Source of the DNA: a virus
Strand: one strand, 5' to 3'
DNA length: 60,391 nucleotides
Virus record (IMG/VR): IMGVR_UViG_3300015371_000036
Span: 1 to 60,391 of that record
Shown here in pieces: positions 15,601-24,256 of the stretch; within the stretch, counting starts at the first letter, position 1, and every line of letters starts with the position of its first letter. The notes under the pieces are model-generated. The model made no database searches and had not been told where the DNA came from. It saw only the letters and a program-made list of their open reading frames with translations. A program made the translations under genes and the position numbers.

Positions 15601-15803
15601 GCTGGGAGAGTGAGCGCGCTGTAGAGGGCGGCGCAGCTGGTCCCGCCGTTGTGCGGGTAGTAGCCCCAGCCTGCTTCGAGATAGCCGATTTCCGTGGGGA
15701 AGGAGGCTTTTTCCCACGGTGCAGCAGCGGGCGCTTCGGGACTGTTGCGGTTGAGGTTGTCAACTAGCGGCAGCGCCGCAAGCTGTTCGGCGATGCTGGG
15801 CAC
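12651..15803 (-). CDS. tail hub/minor tail protein fused to two LamG-like adhesin domains
   Basis: The 1050-residue protein has three parts. Residues 1-215 and 220-420 are two similar jelly-roll (LamG/concanavalin-like) domains, each starting with a LPxVDxL motif (LAALPLVDNLNR, LLGLPIVDTLKK) and containing EVWLYLAKG or EVWLHYQGG. Residues about 421-484 are three 21-residue repeats ending STTLxxRx. The rest (from MRLYLLATAPSGKVYRWGEDERGADSVF) resembles siphophage hub/minor tail proteins, ending in TRSVDVDLDAPPDSLAALLERLD. It probably binds a cell-surface glycan and links the tail tip. An internal ATG at the repeat-hub border could give a shorter hub-only form. Confidence 0.8.
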   Translation of the reverse strand: MPSIAEQLAALPLVDNLNRNSPEAPAAAPWEKASFPTEIGYLEAGWGYYPHNGGTSCAALYSALTLPAGGAKGWAVSTEIRQKSSSVAGSPYWEVWLYLAKGAKTGLRAAAYQEEAGGTKYKIVLEKWNAGVKEALGEVTGITIKGTGSLAGGCLALVYLSGNVYVFTREESAASFVERLKATTAVPAGEYAGIGGQAATEVNYYPAVENFCTGEITGSVPEQLLGLPIVDTLKKAAKPASMTKLPWALTEGSWSEASGWSPSSFSANPPTGTRSGFYVNTGKQSGKLAIGLKKTTGSLAVEGRQFEVWLHYQGGEKASGYQLAVVTDKNNDGKVKYTLKKFVEGVETSLLATAEGLPFNENDTFYLARIGNTLLVYRRSGEALPELIGEAEDATFTEGYVGFGGNGSNPRLVNLQVGALVTAQTVPLEASSGTSSTTLALRAPTTVVLEPTSGGSSTTLAVKAKTQVPLLPTTGGSSTTLTMRVKLKAQRLRVRRGPPMRLYLLATAPSGKVYRWGEDERGADSVFADLVDSDAVPGGYKELACSLPRKPEVDYGDMAMGTELELFGAGQQKVGEYRLERAPRTSGDQISMDPAAYGYQGHLSDDASAQEIFVDSDLSAWIEPTAARRLYLYNNGIHIVAATSVGRSPLQPADTPAGVINDFTGTTNFNQSAGEADYYGGGVDIGEVKYDYRQLSSYAADATWETNVALSALDTFVTFQVGANHQRSTALVQSVVATAAGMKWARLRDKINNSGYTGQLGDVTAWQYLKVFGRHGIDPVGVWPEIGLLASDVIAYALERWAPLLRFTTGEMGTIRPTAFSIPHLAFKEAGPIAEWITQANRFELNEWAVWNDRTFFLNPRGSREGRKRWVARVSPSHLQETGQQMERVWNGVVVEYQDVGGGSRTVGPPESSATYTDDRLLDPDPLNPANQIEGLRRWTKIAANGASTPEGAIRIGQLFLEQTKELDGSGSATLTGYVEDDNGQLWPYYCVHAGDLIRFVDANEPGWRYIVSAQRTRATRSVDVDLDAPPDSLAALLERLDVVLVPIGG
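14348..14540 (-). repeat. three tandem 21-residue linker repeats in the tail hub
   Basis: The encoded units are QTVPLEASSGTSSTTLALRAP, then TTVVLEPTSGG-SSTTLAVKAK and TQVPLLPTTGG-SSTTLTMRVK. They share the pattern [T]xVxLxxxxGxSSTTLxxRx. They separate the LamG-like domains from the hub and probably act as a spacer. Repeat number may vary between related phages by slippage. Confidence 0.8.
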
Positions 15804-15806
15804 CGC

Positions 15807-16361
15807 TCAGTCCTCATTTACAACAAGCCCCGCCGCGGCGATCGTGGCTGGCGTCTGCGTCGTGGATATGACGGTCGACGTCGCGGTGCCCCAGTAGAGG
15901 ACGTTGCCCGCGCCTTTCGTCGAGCTGTCGCAGATGGCGTAGCCGATCACCGTCGACGAGCCGGCGGTGCATTCGGCGAAGGTGAGGGCTTCTTTGGTGG
16001 TGCTCTGGCCCGCGGCAGCGGCGTTGAGTGCCGACGCGGCGATCACCCGCCGGGCATAGCCGGTGTATGACGGCTCGGAGATCGTCGCGCCCGTCGACGC
16101 ATCGGTAGGGAACGCGGTGCATAGCGCCAGGGCGACGGTGGTCGGCATGGTGAACGCCAGCCGGCCGAGGTTGTGATCGAGGTTCTTGTTCTCCAGGTAG
16201 TCGGACTTGGAGGCCAGGCGAAGGCCCAGCAGCCAGCGCGTTGCCGCGGCTATCCCGTCCGCCGGCATCTCCGCGAACAGAACTCGTCGGGCGTACTCCG
16301 ACAACCGAGCCGGTTGCAAATCGACCAGGACCAAGCCCTCCCGTGCGGGCATCTCACGCAT
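15807..16361 (-). CDS. tail fibre-like protein
   Basis: The 184-residue protein contains DYLENKNLDHNLGRLAFTMPTTVALALCTAFPTDASTGATISEPSYTGYARRVI, a pattern seen in small phage tail-fibre/virion proteins (xxxYxExKLLDHxLGxxxFTxPxTxYVALCTAxP). An N-terminal extension of about 50 residues precedes it and could be dispensable; internal starts exist. The C-terminal half is Ser/Thr/Ala-rich and beta-like. It overlaps the upstream gene by 8 bases. Confidence 0.7.
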   Translation of the reverse strand: MREMPAREGLVLVDLQPARLSEYARRVLFAEMPADGIAAATRWLLGLRLASKSDYLENKNLDHNLGRLAFTMPTTVALALCTAFPTDASTGATISEPSYTGYARRVIAASALNAAAAGQSTTKEALTFAECTAGSSTVIGYAICDSSTKGAGNVLYWGTATSTVISTTQTPATIAAAGLVVNED

Positions 16362-16866
16362 CGGCTTTCGCCTCCTCCGGTCCGGCGTCTTCCGCCGGCT
16401 TGGGTTCCGCTTCGACTTCGACCTCGATCGGTTCCGCGGCCTCGGCTTCGGCCTCCTTCAGCTCGGTCTTCAGCCGAGTGACTCGTTCTGCCTTCGCCGT
16501 CGCGATCACTTCCCGCTCTTCCTCGTGGAGTGCGACATCGGCCGCCTGCGCGTCTTCGAGCGCCTTGCCTTCGAGTGGCGGCGGCTCGTTGGCGATCGGC
16601 CCCTGGAGCCGGTCCGCCCCTTCGGCTGACAGTCGCCAGCGTTCGGGCCGCCCGCCATCGCCAGCAGCCAAGCCATCGGCGACGAGGCTTTCCACTACTT
16701 CGATTAGTTCCCCTTCGATCGCGAAGGGGATGAACCGATCAGCTTCCATCCGCCGGAACAGCGCCGCCGCCGAGGCGGGTTCTTCGTCGACTGCCGGCAT
16801 GTATCCGGCGACCCGACGATGTACGTCCGAGCGAAACTGACCCCCAGGGTCGGGTGAGAATGGCAT
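16354..16866 (-). CDS. hypothetical tail-region protein
   Basis: The 170-residue protein has an N-terminal part that resembles a winged helix (SAAALFRRMEADRFIPFAIEGELIEVVESLVADGLAAG...WRLSAEGADRL), then an acidic coiled coil (LHEEEREVIATAKAERVTRLKTELKEAEAEAAE) and a Pro/Glu tail. Placed between two tail genes, it may be a minor virion part or assembly factor. Not recognised. Confidence 0.55.
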   Translation of the reverse strand: MPFSPDPGGQFRSDVHRRVAGYMPAVDEEPASAAALFRRMEADRFIPFAIEGELIEVVESLVADGLAAGDGGRPERWRLSAEGADRLQGPIANEPPPLEGKALEDAQAADVALHEEEREVIATAKAERVTRLKTELKEAEAEAAEPIEVEVEAEPKPAEDAGPEEAKADA

Positions 16867-16893
16867 CAGTACCTCCTGGCTGCGCGCGCCCCC

Positions 16894-17715
16894 TTACTCG
16901 GGGATGAAGGACCAACAGGGCCGGTAGGCCAACTGCGCGCTGACTTTGTCGAGGCCGTTGTCGGCGAACATCCCGAACTCACCTCGGCTGGGCTTCAATG
17001 CGATCTCCACGGGGCGGGCCTCGGGGCCAGACACCGGGATGCGCGGCAGATCAGAACCCGGATAGGCCACCGGGCCATATGCGGCGTTATCTGAGGTGCG
17101 GCGGAAATGGCCCGCCGTGGTAAGGCGGGCGTCACGGTTGGCGAAGATCACCGCGTCATACAGCGACGTTGAGGAGGCGGGGATCGTCGCTTCGAAATCG
17201 TCGTAGTAGCGGGTTATTGCTTCAGCCCCGGTATAGGCGTCATAGATTCCGAACCCGCCGCCTTCGATGGCTTTCCCACTCCCAGAGGCAAGTTCCGGGT
17301 CCGGGGGCGCAACGATGATTGACCCGCCCGAAGCACCCGGTACTTCGGCGATACACGACCCGTCGGAGTTTGCGACCAGGCGGAAGGTCGAGTAACTGCC
17401 CGTGCCCCCGGTGGTGATTTTGCCGCTGAGGAGGGTGGTTTCTACGCCGGCTGACCGCTTGATGAGCGCCCAGGTCGGACTGTGGCCTACCACTGCAATC
17501 CAGCCCGTGCAGACCAGCATCAACCAGTTGTTGGTGTCCGTGTACCTGCAGAACACCCCCATGCGCATCGGCGTTCCGGCCGTGTAGGGGACGATCTTCA
17601 CCGACACCGCAATGGCTTTTGCCGTCAGCACTCCAAGCCGGGCAAACCGACCATTGTTGAGCGCGCTATCAGATACCGCGGTGCGCTTTAGGTAGTGCCC
17701 ACCTTTCGAGGCCAT
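16894..17715 (-). CDS. minor tail protein with LamG-like fold
   Basis: The 273-residue protein begins MASKGGHYLKRTAVSDSALNNGRFARLGVLTAKAIAVSVKIVPYTAG. FCRYTDTNNWLMLVC and STFRLVANSDGSCIAEV are typical of a jelly-roll carbohydrate-binding domain. It follows the Dit-like gene directly (one base between). It likely decorates the tail tip. Confidence 0.65.
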   Translation of the reverse strand: MASKGGHYLKRTAVSDSALNNGRFARLGVLTAKAIAVSVKIVPYTAGTPMRMGVFCRYTDTNNWLMLVCTGWIAVVGHSPTWALIKRSAGVETTLLSGKITTGGTGSYSTFRLVANSDGSCIAEVPGASGGSIIVAPPDPELASGSGKAIEGGGFGIYDAYTGAEAITRYYDDFEATIPASSTSLYDAVIFANRDARLTTAGHFRRTSDNAAYGPVAYPGSDLPRIPVSGPEARPVEIALKPSRGEFGMFADNGLDKVSAQLAYRPCWSFIPE

Positions 17716-18948
17716 CTATTCCGTCACCACCACGAAGTCGTCGGCGTCGCCCGCACCGCTCCAGGTGCCCCCTACTTCGGCGATCTTTCCCGCGAGCGCA
17801 CCAGCGGCCTGGTTAAAACTGTCTCGGCCGGTTTGGCTCGTGCCGGAGGAGGTGATCGTGGAGCCTTTGAGAATCCCCGACCCCTCGTCGGCGCAGAGGA
17901 ACCACAGGCGATCAACGTGTACGTTCTCGCCCCCTTCCTCACCTCGGCCTTGGATTTCTGCCGCCCAACGATGTGCCCCGAGGCCGGTGGGTTGGATACT
18001 TACCTGGCCGAGATTCACCAGGTAAAAACCCCCTGCCTGTGGGATTTGGACCTGCTCGTTTTCGGCCGGCGCGATCAGGTCGCCGACGTCGTAGACGAGG
18101 CGCAACCACGGCAGCGTGGCGCTGGTCGTGTAGACGCGCGCCCACACGTCGTAGACGCCGACGTGCGTCAGGTAGGTGACGCCGCCGATGAGCGTGGCGA
18201 GGATGGGCGTCCAGTCGGTGCCGAGGCTGGGGTAGCGCACGGTTTTCCCCCCGGAGGCTCCTTCGATGGACGCTTCTTCGGCTGCGCCAAGGAGGTCGAG
18301 GGCCTCGGCTTGGAAGACCCAGCCGCCGGACGCGGCACTGGAGTAATTGCGGCAGCGGAAGGCCCAGCCGAGGGCGAACTGGTTCCAGCCGCTCAGGTCG
18401 ACGATTTCGAGGTCGACCCGGCCCGGAAGGTTCCCCTCGATCTGCTCCGTCCACGCGAGATCTCCGGTCCCTTCGTGTATCCCCAGCGTGACGACGTCGC
18501 CGTAGAAATCCGGGAGCGCTTCGAGCACAAGCTCGACGTCGGGGTCGAAGCCACCTTCGCGGGCCTGCCAGGAGCTACCGCCATATTTCAAGGTGGCCTT
18601 GACCAGGTCGAAGAAGCCGTGTTTGCCGCCGGGCACTTCCCGCTTTAGCCAGCCGCCCTCCTCGTTGATTCGGGAGACCTTCGCCTGCAGGAGAAGGCGG
18701 GCTTCGTCGAACGACCCGGACGCCCCGAGGGTGAGCGGGATCGTGATCGTCCGGTTTGGGAGGCGGTAGTCGATCATCGCCTCGCCAACCTGCTGCTGGG
18801 CCATGAACGCCTCGATCTCGGCGGTGCCCCAGTCGATCCCCTCCTCGCGGACCTGGAACGGGCCGGCGTGGAGGTCAAGCTCGTCCCGGTCGGGGAGGGC
18901 CACCTCGGCGGGGTCAAGAATGACGCGCTCGTTAGCCACCGAAGACAC
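17716..18948 (-). CDS. distal tail protein (Dit-like)
   Basis: The 410-residue protein starts at GTG (18948), overlapping the tape measure end by 17 bases. RLPNRTITIPLTLGASGSFDEARLLLQAKVSRINEEGGWLKREVPGG and FYGDVVTLG fit the N-terminal ring domain of actinophage distal tail proteins. The C-terminal part (YLTHVGVYDVWARVYTTSATLPWLRL) is beta-rich and likely a carbohydrate-binding extension. It would cap the tail tube and anchor the hub. Its place directly after the tape measure supports this. Confidence 0.7.
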   Translation of the reverse strand: MSSVANERVILDPAEVALPDRDELDLHAGPFQVREEGIDWGTAEIEAFMAQQQVGEAMIDYRLPNRTITIPLTLGASGSFDEARLLLQAKVSRINEEGGWLKREVPGGKHGFFDLVKATLKYGGSSWQAREGGFDPDVELVLEALPDFYGDVVTLGIHEGTGDLAWTEQIEGNLPGRVDLEIVDLSGWNQFALGWAFRCRNYSSAASGGWVFQAEALDLLGAAEEASIEGASGGKTVRYPSLGTDWTPILATLIGGVTYLTHVGVYDVWARVYTTSATLPWLRLVYDVGDLIAPAENEQVQIPQAGGFYLVNLGQVSIQPTGLGAHRWAAEIQGRGEEGGENVHVDRLWFLCADEGSGILKGSTITSSGTSQTGRDSFNQAAGALAGKIAEVGGTWSGAGDADDFVVVTE

Positions 18949-21900
18949 CCGCCTTGCTGGGCATCCGGCGACTCACGACTCGGGCGGTCCGCCGGTCGCC
19001 TGCGCCCGTGACCTTCTCGACGGCGGCGGGGAAGCGCTTGTCGCCGATCAGCAGCTCGACCGGGTCGGGGTGGGAGGAGACGATGTCGCCGTGGACCAGG
19101 ACGGTGGGCCGCTCCGCGCCGGTCACGCCGATCGCCGCCATCTGGTCGGGCGTGAACACGCCCTCGCCGCCGTGGGTGATCGTGACTCGCGGCTCGCCTG
19201 CGCGGCCGGGCACGATCCCGCCCTTGGCGAAGCTGCCGCCGAAGTTCGGGACTTTCGTGAAGCCTTCGAAGGCGCGGTATTGGGCCTGGGAGATTGCGAG
19301 GCGTTCGGCTTCTTCGCGCCAGAGCTGTTCAAGAAGCGAGTCCCGTTCGGAGGTATCCGGGCCGGCGCTGCTCGCGCTTTCCAGTGCCTGCGTGATCTTC
19401 AGGCCGAGTTCGCTAATCGCCGTCTGCGTGTCCCAGATGGCCCCGCCGAACATCCCGGCCTGTGGCACCGCCGGCAGGACTGCCAGGAGTTCATGTTGGG
19501 CCGGCCAATGCAGGCCCTGTACCTGCACCATCGAGTCCTCGAAGCTCCCGGTGCCCTGCCAGGGGTTCCAGCTCGTCTTCGCTTCGGCCAACGATTCGAC
19601 AAACTGCTTACGGCGGCCCCGCGCAGCGTCGAGGAACTGGTGCAGTCCGGGGAGGGCGTTGACGAGGCGGTCGCGCTCGCCTTCCCAAGCGGGCCGATCT
19701 TTCGCGTTCGGGTGTTCGCGAATCAGATCGCGTAGCCGGCCTATCCGCCGGTTGTCTTTGTCGATCTGGTCGCCGAGGGCGGTAATGCGTTCGCCCAGCT
19801 CGCCGATCCGATCGCCCCAAGCGTGCTCCTGGTTCCCGACCGCCGTCTGCGCGCGGATGATCGTGTTGCGCCACGCCGCCTCCCGCGCCAGTACCTCGCC
19901 ATATGCAGGTTCCTCGGTGCCGCGGACATACGGCGCGAAGACGTTTTCGACCCAATCCTTCCCTACCTCGCCGCTGGAGACCGGCTCCAACCCGACGACC
20001 TGCTCGGCGTACTGGCTCGCCGTTTCGTATGCGCGCTGGGCCGTTTCGATTGCCTCCTCCCAGCCGGTGATCCGGCGCAGCGCCTTCTGGAGCCGTTTGG
20101 TCAGCCGCTTCTTCGCCTTCGCGATGCGGAGAGTGCGGAGCTGGCCGCGAACCTCGTGGATTCGTTTTTCGATCCGCTTCTGATTTGCCAGCAGCGCCTG
20201 GCTGGTCGCTTTGTCCGGGTGCTGCTTGACGGCCGCGCGGTATTCCGGCAGCAGGACTTTTTCGAGGTGGTACAGCTCCTTTAGGCAGCCCTCCTCCGAT
20301 TTCGGGAGCGCGCCGAAGGTCAGCTCCTTCGTCTGAGCCTCGTATTTCTTCGTGACCGGCTTGGCTTCGAGGCCGCCAGAGGGCTTCCCCACGGCTTTGA
20401 TCGACGGGTATTTCCCGTGGACCGTGGTGGGGACCGCGCTGCTGCCTCCCCCGCCGCTACCACCGGCCGAGACCTCAATGTCCTCGTTCGGGTGCCAACC
20501 CAGGGCGTTCGCAATGCCGGAGTGGAGGTCGACCTTGTAGTGGGGGTCGCCCCCCTGGCCGGAGCCGACGTCGTTCTTGTAGAACGTGAACGACCGCTGG
20601 CCTCCGGGCATCCGAACCTGCAGCGCGGTGCCCATCGCCATGCCGTAGTCCTGGCCGGCGGCCTTATAGCCCTCGGCGAGTCCCAGGATCGCCGTCAGGG
20701 CCTTGTCGCGGAGGCCGCGATTCGCACCGGCCTGCAGCAGCTCGGCGAAGCTCATCCCGCCGTGGAAGAAGCGCGAGAAGGCGGGGTTGCCCTGGCTCGG
20801 GTCGATCGTCGCCCCAACCCGGACCCAGCCGCCGCGGGCGAATCCGTGCTTGGGCGGTTGCCCGCGACCGCGGCGTCCTGACAGCAGCTTCCCCGGTTCG
20901 ACTAGGTCGGGATGGCGGATGGTGAACCCGCCGCGGTAGGTATAGCCGTCGATCCAACCAGCGCCACCTCCGGGGTTCTCCTCGCTCGTCCCCCAGGCCC
21001 GGCCGCCGAGCACCGAGTAGACGTGCTCGGGGTTCGCAAGGACCGAGACCTTCCCCTTGCCGGCCAGGCCGAAGCTCTCGAACCCGGAGGAGACCATCGT
21101 GGGGATCTGGAATCCCGCGCCCTGGAACAAGGCGGAGATCGCGCCCGAGCAGTCGAACGGACCATCGGGCGGTGCCGGCGTTGACTGGTGGCCGCCCCCC
21201 CAGACGTAGGGGAGGTGCAGGGCATCGATGCGGTTGGCTTCCTTGAGGATGGCGGCGTAGGTCCGGTTGCCACCGGCTCGCTGCAGGGCCTTCACCGCGG
21301 CCTCAAAGACCTTGTTGACCGCGCGCTGGCCAACGCTTCGGAGTGGCTCGCGGCCGGTGATGACCGGCGGCTGGAAGCCGCTCAGTTCGCCGCCGGGGCG
21401 TTGCACCTCGCCGCCCTGCTGGAAGCGCGGCACGGCGCGATTCAGGCGGTCGAGGTTGTGCGACCCGACGCGCCGCACCTCGTCGGGGTGGAACCAGCGC
21501 TCGCCCGGCTCGAGGCGGACGGGGACAAGGCCCCCGGCGCGGAAACCGAATGCGGCGGTCGCGCGCTTGTTGAGCACGAACGCCCCCCAGGGCAAGGCGG
21601 CGTCGACGGTGTCGCCATCGCCTTGGCCGGGGACGACGCCCCCGCCCTGACGACGGCGGACGGGACCGCCTCGCTGCCGGCCGGTCCCGGTCATCACGCC
21701 CCATTGCGCCTTCGAGATTCCGAGCCGCTGAGCGAACTGGCTCATGCTCGTTTCGACGACGTTGATTCCGCCCGTAGAGGCTTCGCTCCAGGAACGAATG
21801 TCCCCAGACGCCTGGCCCAGCTTCTCGTGCGTCTGGCTGCGGAACGGCCCGAGGACGCCCTTCAGGCGTTCATAGCCGCCCTTGGCGCGGCTCGTGGCCG

Positions 21901-24238
21901 TGACCGCCTTGCGGCTGAACCCGAAGACGGCTTCGGCCATTTCTTCGTTCGCCTGCTTGAGCGTGCGCCCGGATTCGATAACCCGCAACTGCGAGGCCGA
22001 GAGCCGTTCGAGGCTGCGCGCGAACCGCCCGCCGATCTGGCCGGCCGCTTCGCGGATCACCTTCGTTTCGCGTTCCCGCGTGGCGGTGAGCCGCTGGCCG
22101 GTTTCGTTAAGCCGCTTCTGAAGTTTCTGTTCGCCTTCGAGGCGGGCCTTGCCGGGCGGCAGCTTCTGTTGCTCGCGCAGCAATTTGACGAGGTGCCGGT
22201 ACTGCTGGCTCAGCGCTTCGGTGCGTTCCTTGGTCGCCGCCACCGCGGCCCGGTCGCCACGGATCGCAGCCGTGCGCATAACCCCGTGGAGCCGTTCGGC
22301 GCTGGCGGCGCGACGATCGGCAGCGATGCTGAGGGCTTTCTGATTGCGGAGCCGCGCCTCGGCCCTTGCCGCCTGGGCCGAGTTCTCGCCATAGCGCTTC
22401 CGCGCCGCGGCGAGGGCTTCGGTGGCCCTCTTGACGCCAGCATTGACCTCGCGCTGGTGGGCCTGCGCGGCGTTGAGCCGCTGGTTGGCCTGGACGAGGT
22501 TTTGGCTGGCCTGGGCCTGGGTGCGGAAGGCTTCGGTGACACGTTCCGCCGTCTGTGCAAGCCGCTGCTGGAGGGGCGACAGCGACTCGCCCGAGTCGAA
22601 GATCGCGCCGAAGAGATCGCTCCCGAGTTCGCCGCCGAGCGACCCGAGGCCGACGCCGAGCATGGCCCCGAAGGGGCCGCCGAGCATGAAACCAGCCACG
22701 CCGCCGGCGAGTGCGCCGCCGGCCTCGAACCCGGCGTCTCGCCAGTCGCCCGACGTGGCGGAGGTGACGATGTTGCCGATGCCGTAGGCGGCGACTGCCG
22801 GCCCGATCGTCCGCGCCAACCCTGCTGCGAGGTTCCTGGCGGCGCTGCCGCCGGCCGCTTTCGCCGCCGCCGCGTTGATCCCGAACATATCCGCGCCCGT
22901 ACCGACGCGAGCGGCCCCACCGGCACCGGCCGCGGTTGCCTCCGCAGCGTTCATCAGGCCGAAGGCGACGGCCGCGCGCCGGATGACGTAAGCGACCTTC
23001 GCGTAGGTCGAGACCAGCTTCCCGCCGATGAAGAGAACCGGGCCGAGCGCCGCCGCGACGAGGCCAACCTCGACGATCAGCTTTTTCGTCCCCTCCGGGA
23101 GACGGTTGAACCAGCGCCCGAGCCGGGAAATAACGCCAACGAGATCCTGGAAGGCGGGGACGATCACCGGCAGGAGCTCGTCGCCCAGGTGGATCAGCGC
23201 CGCCTGTAGTTGAGACCAGGCGACGTCCAGTTTGAAGCCGGACGCTTCCTTGACTTCCTTCAGCTTTTCGCCGAAGTTGCCGGCGCTCGCGCCGATCCGC
23301 TGGAACCGCTCGCGGACGTCGTCGAGGTTCTGGAGCAGCAGCATCATCGTCGTGCCGCTGCGCGCGCCGCCGAACGCTTCCGAGAGGAGCTGCGTCTGCT
23401 CCACTTTCGAGAGTCCGGCGAGGTGATCTTTCAGCAGGGACAGCGCCCGCAGGAGGCCGGCCGGCTTCTGCATTTGCTCCGCGAGGGAGGTGGAGCTAAG
23501 GCCGATGCTCTCCAGGGCAGACTTCGCCTTGGTCGTCGGCGCTGCCATGAGCGAGAACGTCATCCGCAGCCGCGTCGCCGAAACCTGCGCCGGCATCCCG
23601 CGCGCCGTCATCGTGTCCAAGGCCGCGCCGACGTCGCGGAGGGAGAGGCCGACCTGGTTGGCCGAGACGAGGACTCCCGAACTCAGCGAGTTCGTCAAAT
23701 CCTCCATCCGCATATCGCCGGTCCCGACGATCGCGTTCAGCGTCCCGATCGTCTTGTGGAGGTTCTCCGTGCCCTTGATCCCGGTCTCAAGCGACGAAAC
23801 GAGGGCGTAGGTGGTCTCCTCCAGGTCCGACTGACCGACCGCCGCCAGGTCGGCGCTCGATTTGAGGACGCCGAGGGCCTTGCTGCCGCGATACCCGACG
23901 CTCTCGACGTGGAAGAGGGCGTCGGCGAGTTCTTTCGGCGACTGCTTGACCGCGCCGCTTTCGGTCAGGCCGAGAACGGCCTTTTTCATCCGTTCCATCT
24001 CGCCCCGCGAGGCCCCCGCTTGGGTCGAGATGAGCCGCATCGAGCCGCCGAAATCGCGGCTCAACTTGATGGCCGCGGCACCAAGGCCGACGAGCGGCAG
24101 GGTCACTCCGGCGGTGAGCGACTTGCCGACCCGCTGCATCGACTTCCCGACGCGGGAGGCGGCGAGTCCCTCGATCTCTTTGGCGAATGGTGCGAAATTG
24201 CCGTGGACGTCGATCCAGGCGTCGCCAGCCTTAGCCAT
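18932..24238 (-). CDS. tail tape measure protein with embedded NlpC/P60 peptidase
   Basis: The 1768-residue protein is the largest in the window. The N-terminus (MAKAGDAWIDVHGNFAPFAKEIEGLAASRVGKSMQRVGKSLTAGVTLPLVGLGAAAIKLSRDFG) is a TP901-type tape measure domain. Gly/Ala-rich membrane segments follow (about 440-540), then long coiled coils (about 545-780). A peptidase domain has YVWGGGHQSTPA and FDCSGAISALFQ with catalytic C1030, and His in PEHVY. More coiled coil (about 1360-1600) precedes a basic end. It sets tail length and probably cuts peptidoglycan during DNA entry. Confidence 0.93.
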   Translation of the reverse strand: MAKAGDAWIDVHGNFAPFAKEIEGLAASRVGKSMQRVGKSLTAGVTLPLVGLGAAAIKLSRDFGGSMRLISTQAGASRGEMERMKKAVLGLTESGAVKQSPKELADALFHVESVGYRGSKALGVLKSSADLAAVGQSDLEETTYALVSSLETGIKGTENLHKTIGTLNAIVGTGDMRMEDLTNSLSSGVLVSANQVGLSLRDVGAALDTMTARGMPAQVSATRLRMTFSLMAAPTTKAKSALESIGLSSTSLAEQMQKPAGLLRALSLLKDHLAGLSKVEQTQLLSEAFGGARSGTTMMLLLQNLDDVRERFQRIGASAGNFGEKLKEVKEASGFKLDVAWSQLQAALIHLGDELLPVIVPAFQDLVGVISRLGRWFNRLPEGTKKLIVEVGLVAAALGPVLFIGGKLVSTYAKVAYVIRRAAVAFGLMNAAEATAAGAGGAARVGTGADMFGINAAAAKAAGGSAARNLAAGLARTIGPAVAAYGIGNIVTSATSGDWRDAGFEAGGALAGGVAGFMLGGPFGAMLGVGLGSLGGELGSDLFGAIFDSGESLSPLQQRLAQTAERVTEAFRTQAQASQNLVQANQRLNAAQAHQREVNAGVKRATEALAAARKRYGENSAQAARAEARLRNQKALSIAADRRAASAERLHGVMRTAAIRGDRAAVAATKERTEALSQQYRHLVKLLREQQKLPPGKARLEGEQKLQKRLNETGQRLTATRERETKVIREAAGQIGGRFARSLERLSASQLRVIESGRTLKQANEEMAEAVFGFSRKAVTATSRAKGGYERLKGVLGPFRSQTHEKLGQASGDIRSWSEASTGGINVVETSMSQFAQRLGISKAQWGVMTGTGRQRGGPVRRRQGGGVVPGQGDGDTVDAALPWGAFVLNKRATAAFGFRAGGLVPVRLEPGERWFHPDEVRRVGSHNLDRLNRAVPRFQQGGEVQRPGGELSGFQPPVITGREPLRSVGQRAVNKVFEAAVKALQRAGGNRTYAAILKEANRIDALHLPYVWGGGHQSTPAPPDGPFDCSGAISALFQGAGFQIPTMVSSGFESFGLAGKGKVSVLANPEHVYSVLGGRAWGTSEENPGGGAGWIDGYTYRGGFTIRHPDLVEPGKLLSGRRGRGQPPKHGFARGGWVRVGATIDPSQGNPAFSRFFHGGMSFAELLQAGANRGLRDKALTAILGLAEGYKAAGQDYGMAMGTALQVRMPGGQRSFTFYKNDVGSGQGGDPHYKVDLHSGIANALGWHPNEDIEVSAGGSGGGGSSAVPTTVHGKYPSIKAVGKPSGGLEAKPVTKKYEAQTKELTFGALPKSEEGCLKELYHLEKVLLPEYRAAVKQHPDKATSQALLANQKRIEKRIHEVRGQLRTLRIAKAKKRLTKRLQKALRRITGWEEAIETAQRAYETASQYAEQVVGLEPVSSGEVGKDWVENVFAPYVRGTEEPAYGEVLAREAAWRNTIIRAQTAVGNQEHAWGDRIGELGERITALGDQIDKDNRRIGRLRDLIREHPNAKDRPAWEGERDRLVNALPGLHQFLDAARGRRKQFVESLAEAKTSWNPWQGTGSFEDSMVQVQGLHWPAQHELLAVLPAVPQAGMFGGAIWDTQTAISELGLKITQALESASSAGPDTSERDSLLEQLWREEAERLAISQAQYRAFEGFTKVPNFGGSFAKGGIVPGRAGEPRVTITHGGEGVFTPDQMAAIGVTGAERPTVLVHGDIVSSHPDPVELLIGDKRFPAAVEKVTGAGDRRTARVVSRRMPSKAGVFGG

Positions 24239-24256
24239 GCTTCACCTCCCCCGGCG

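Noticed and set aside
21188-23209. Large plus-strand ORF of 673 residues antisense to the tape measure
   Set aside because: It is a shadow frame caused by high third-position G+C in the tape measure gene and shows no domain.
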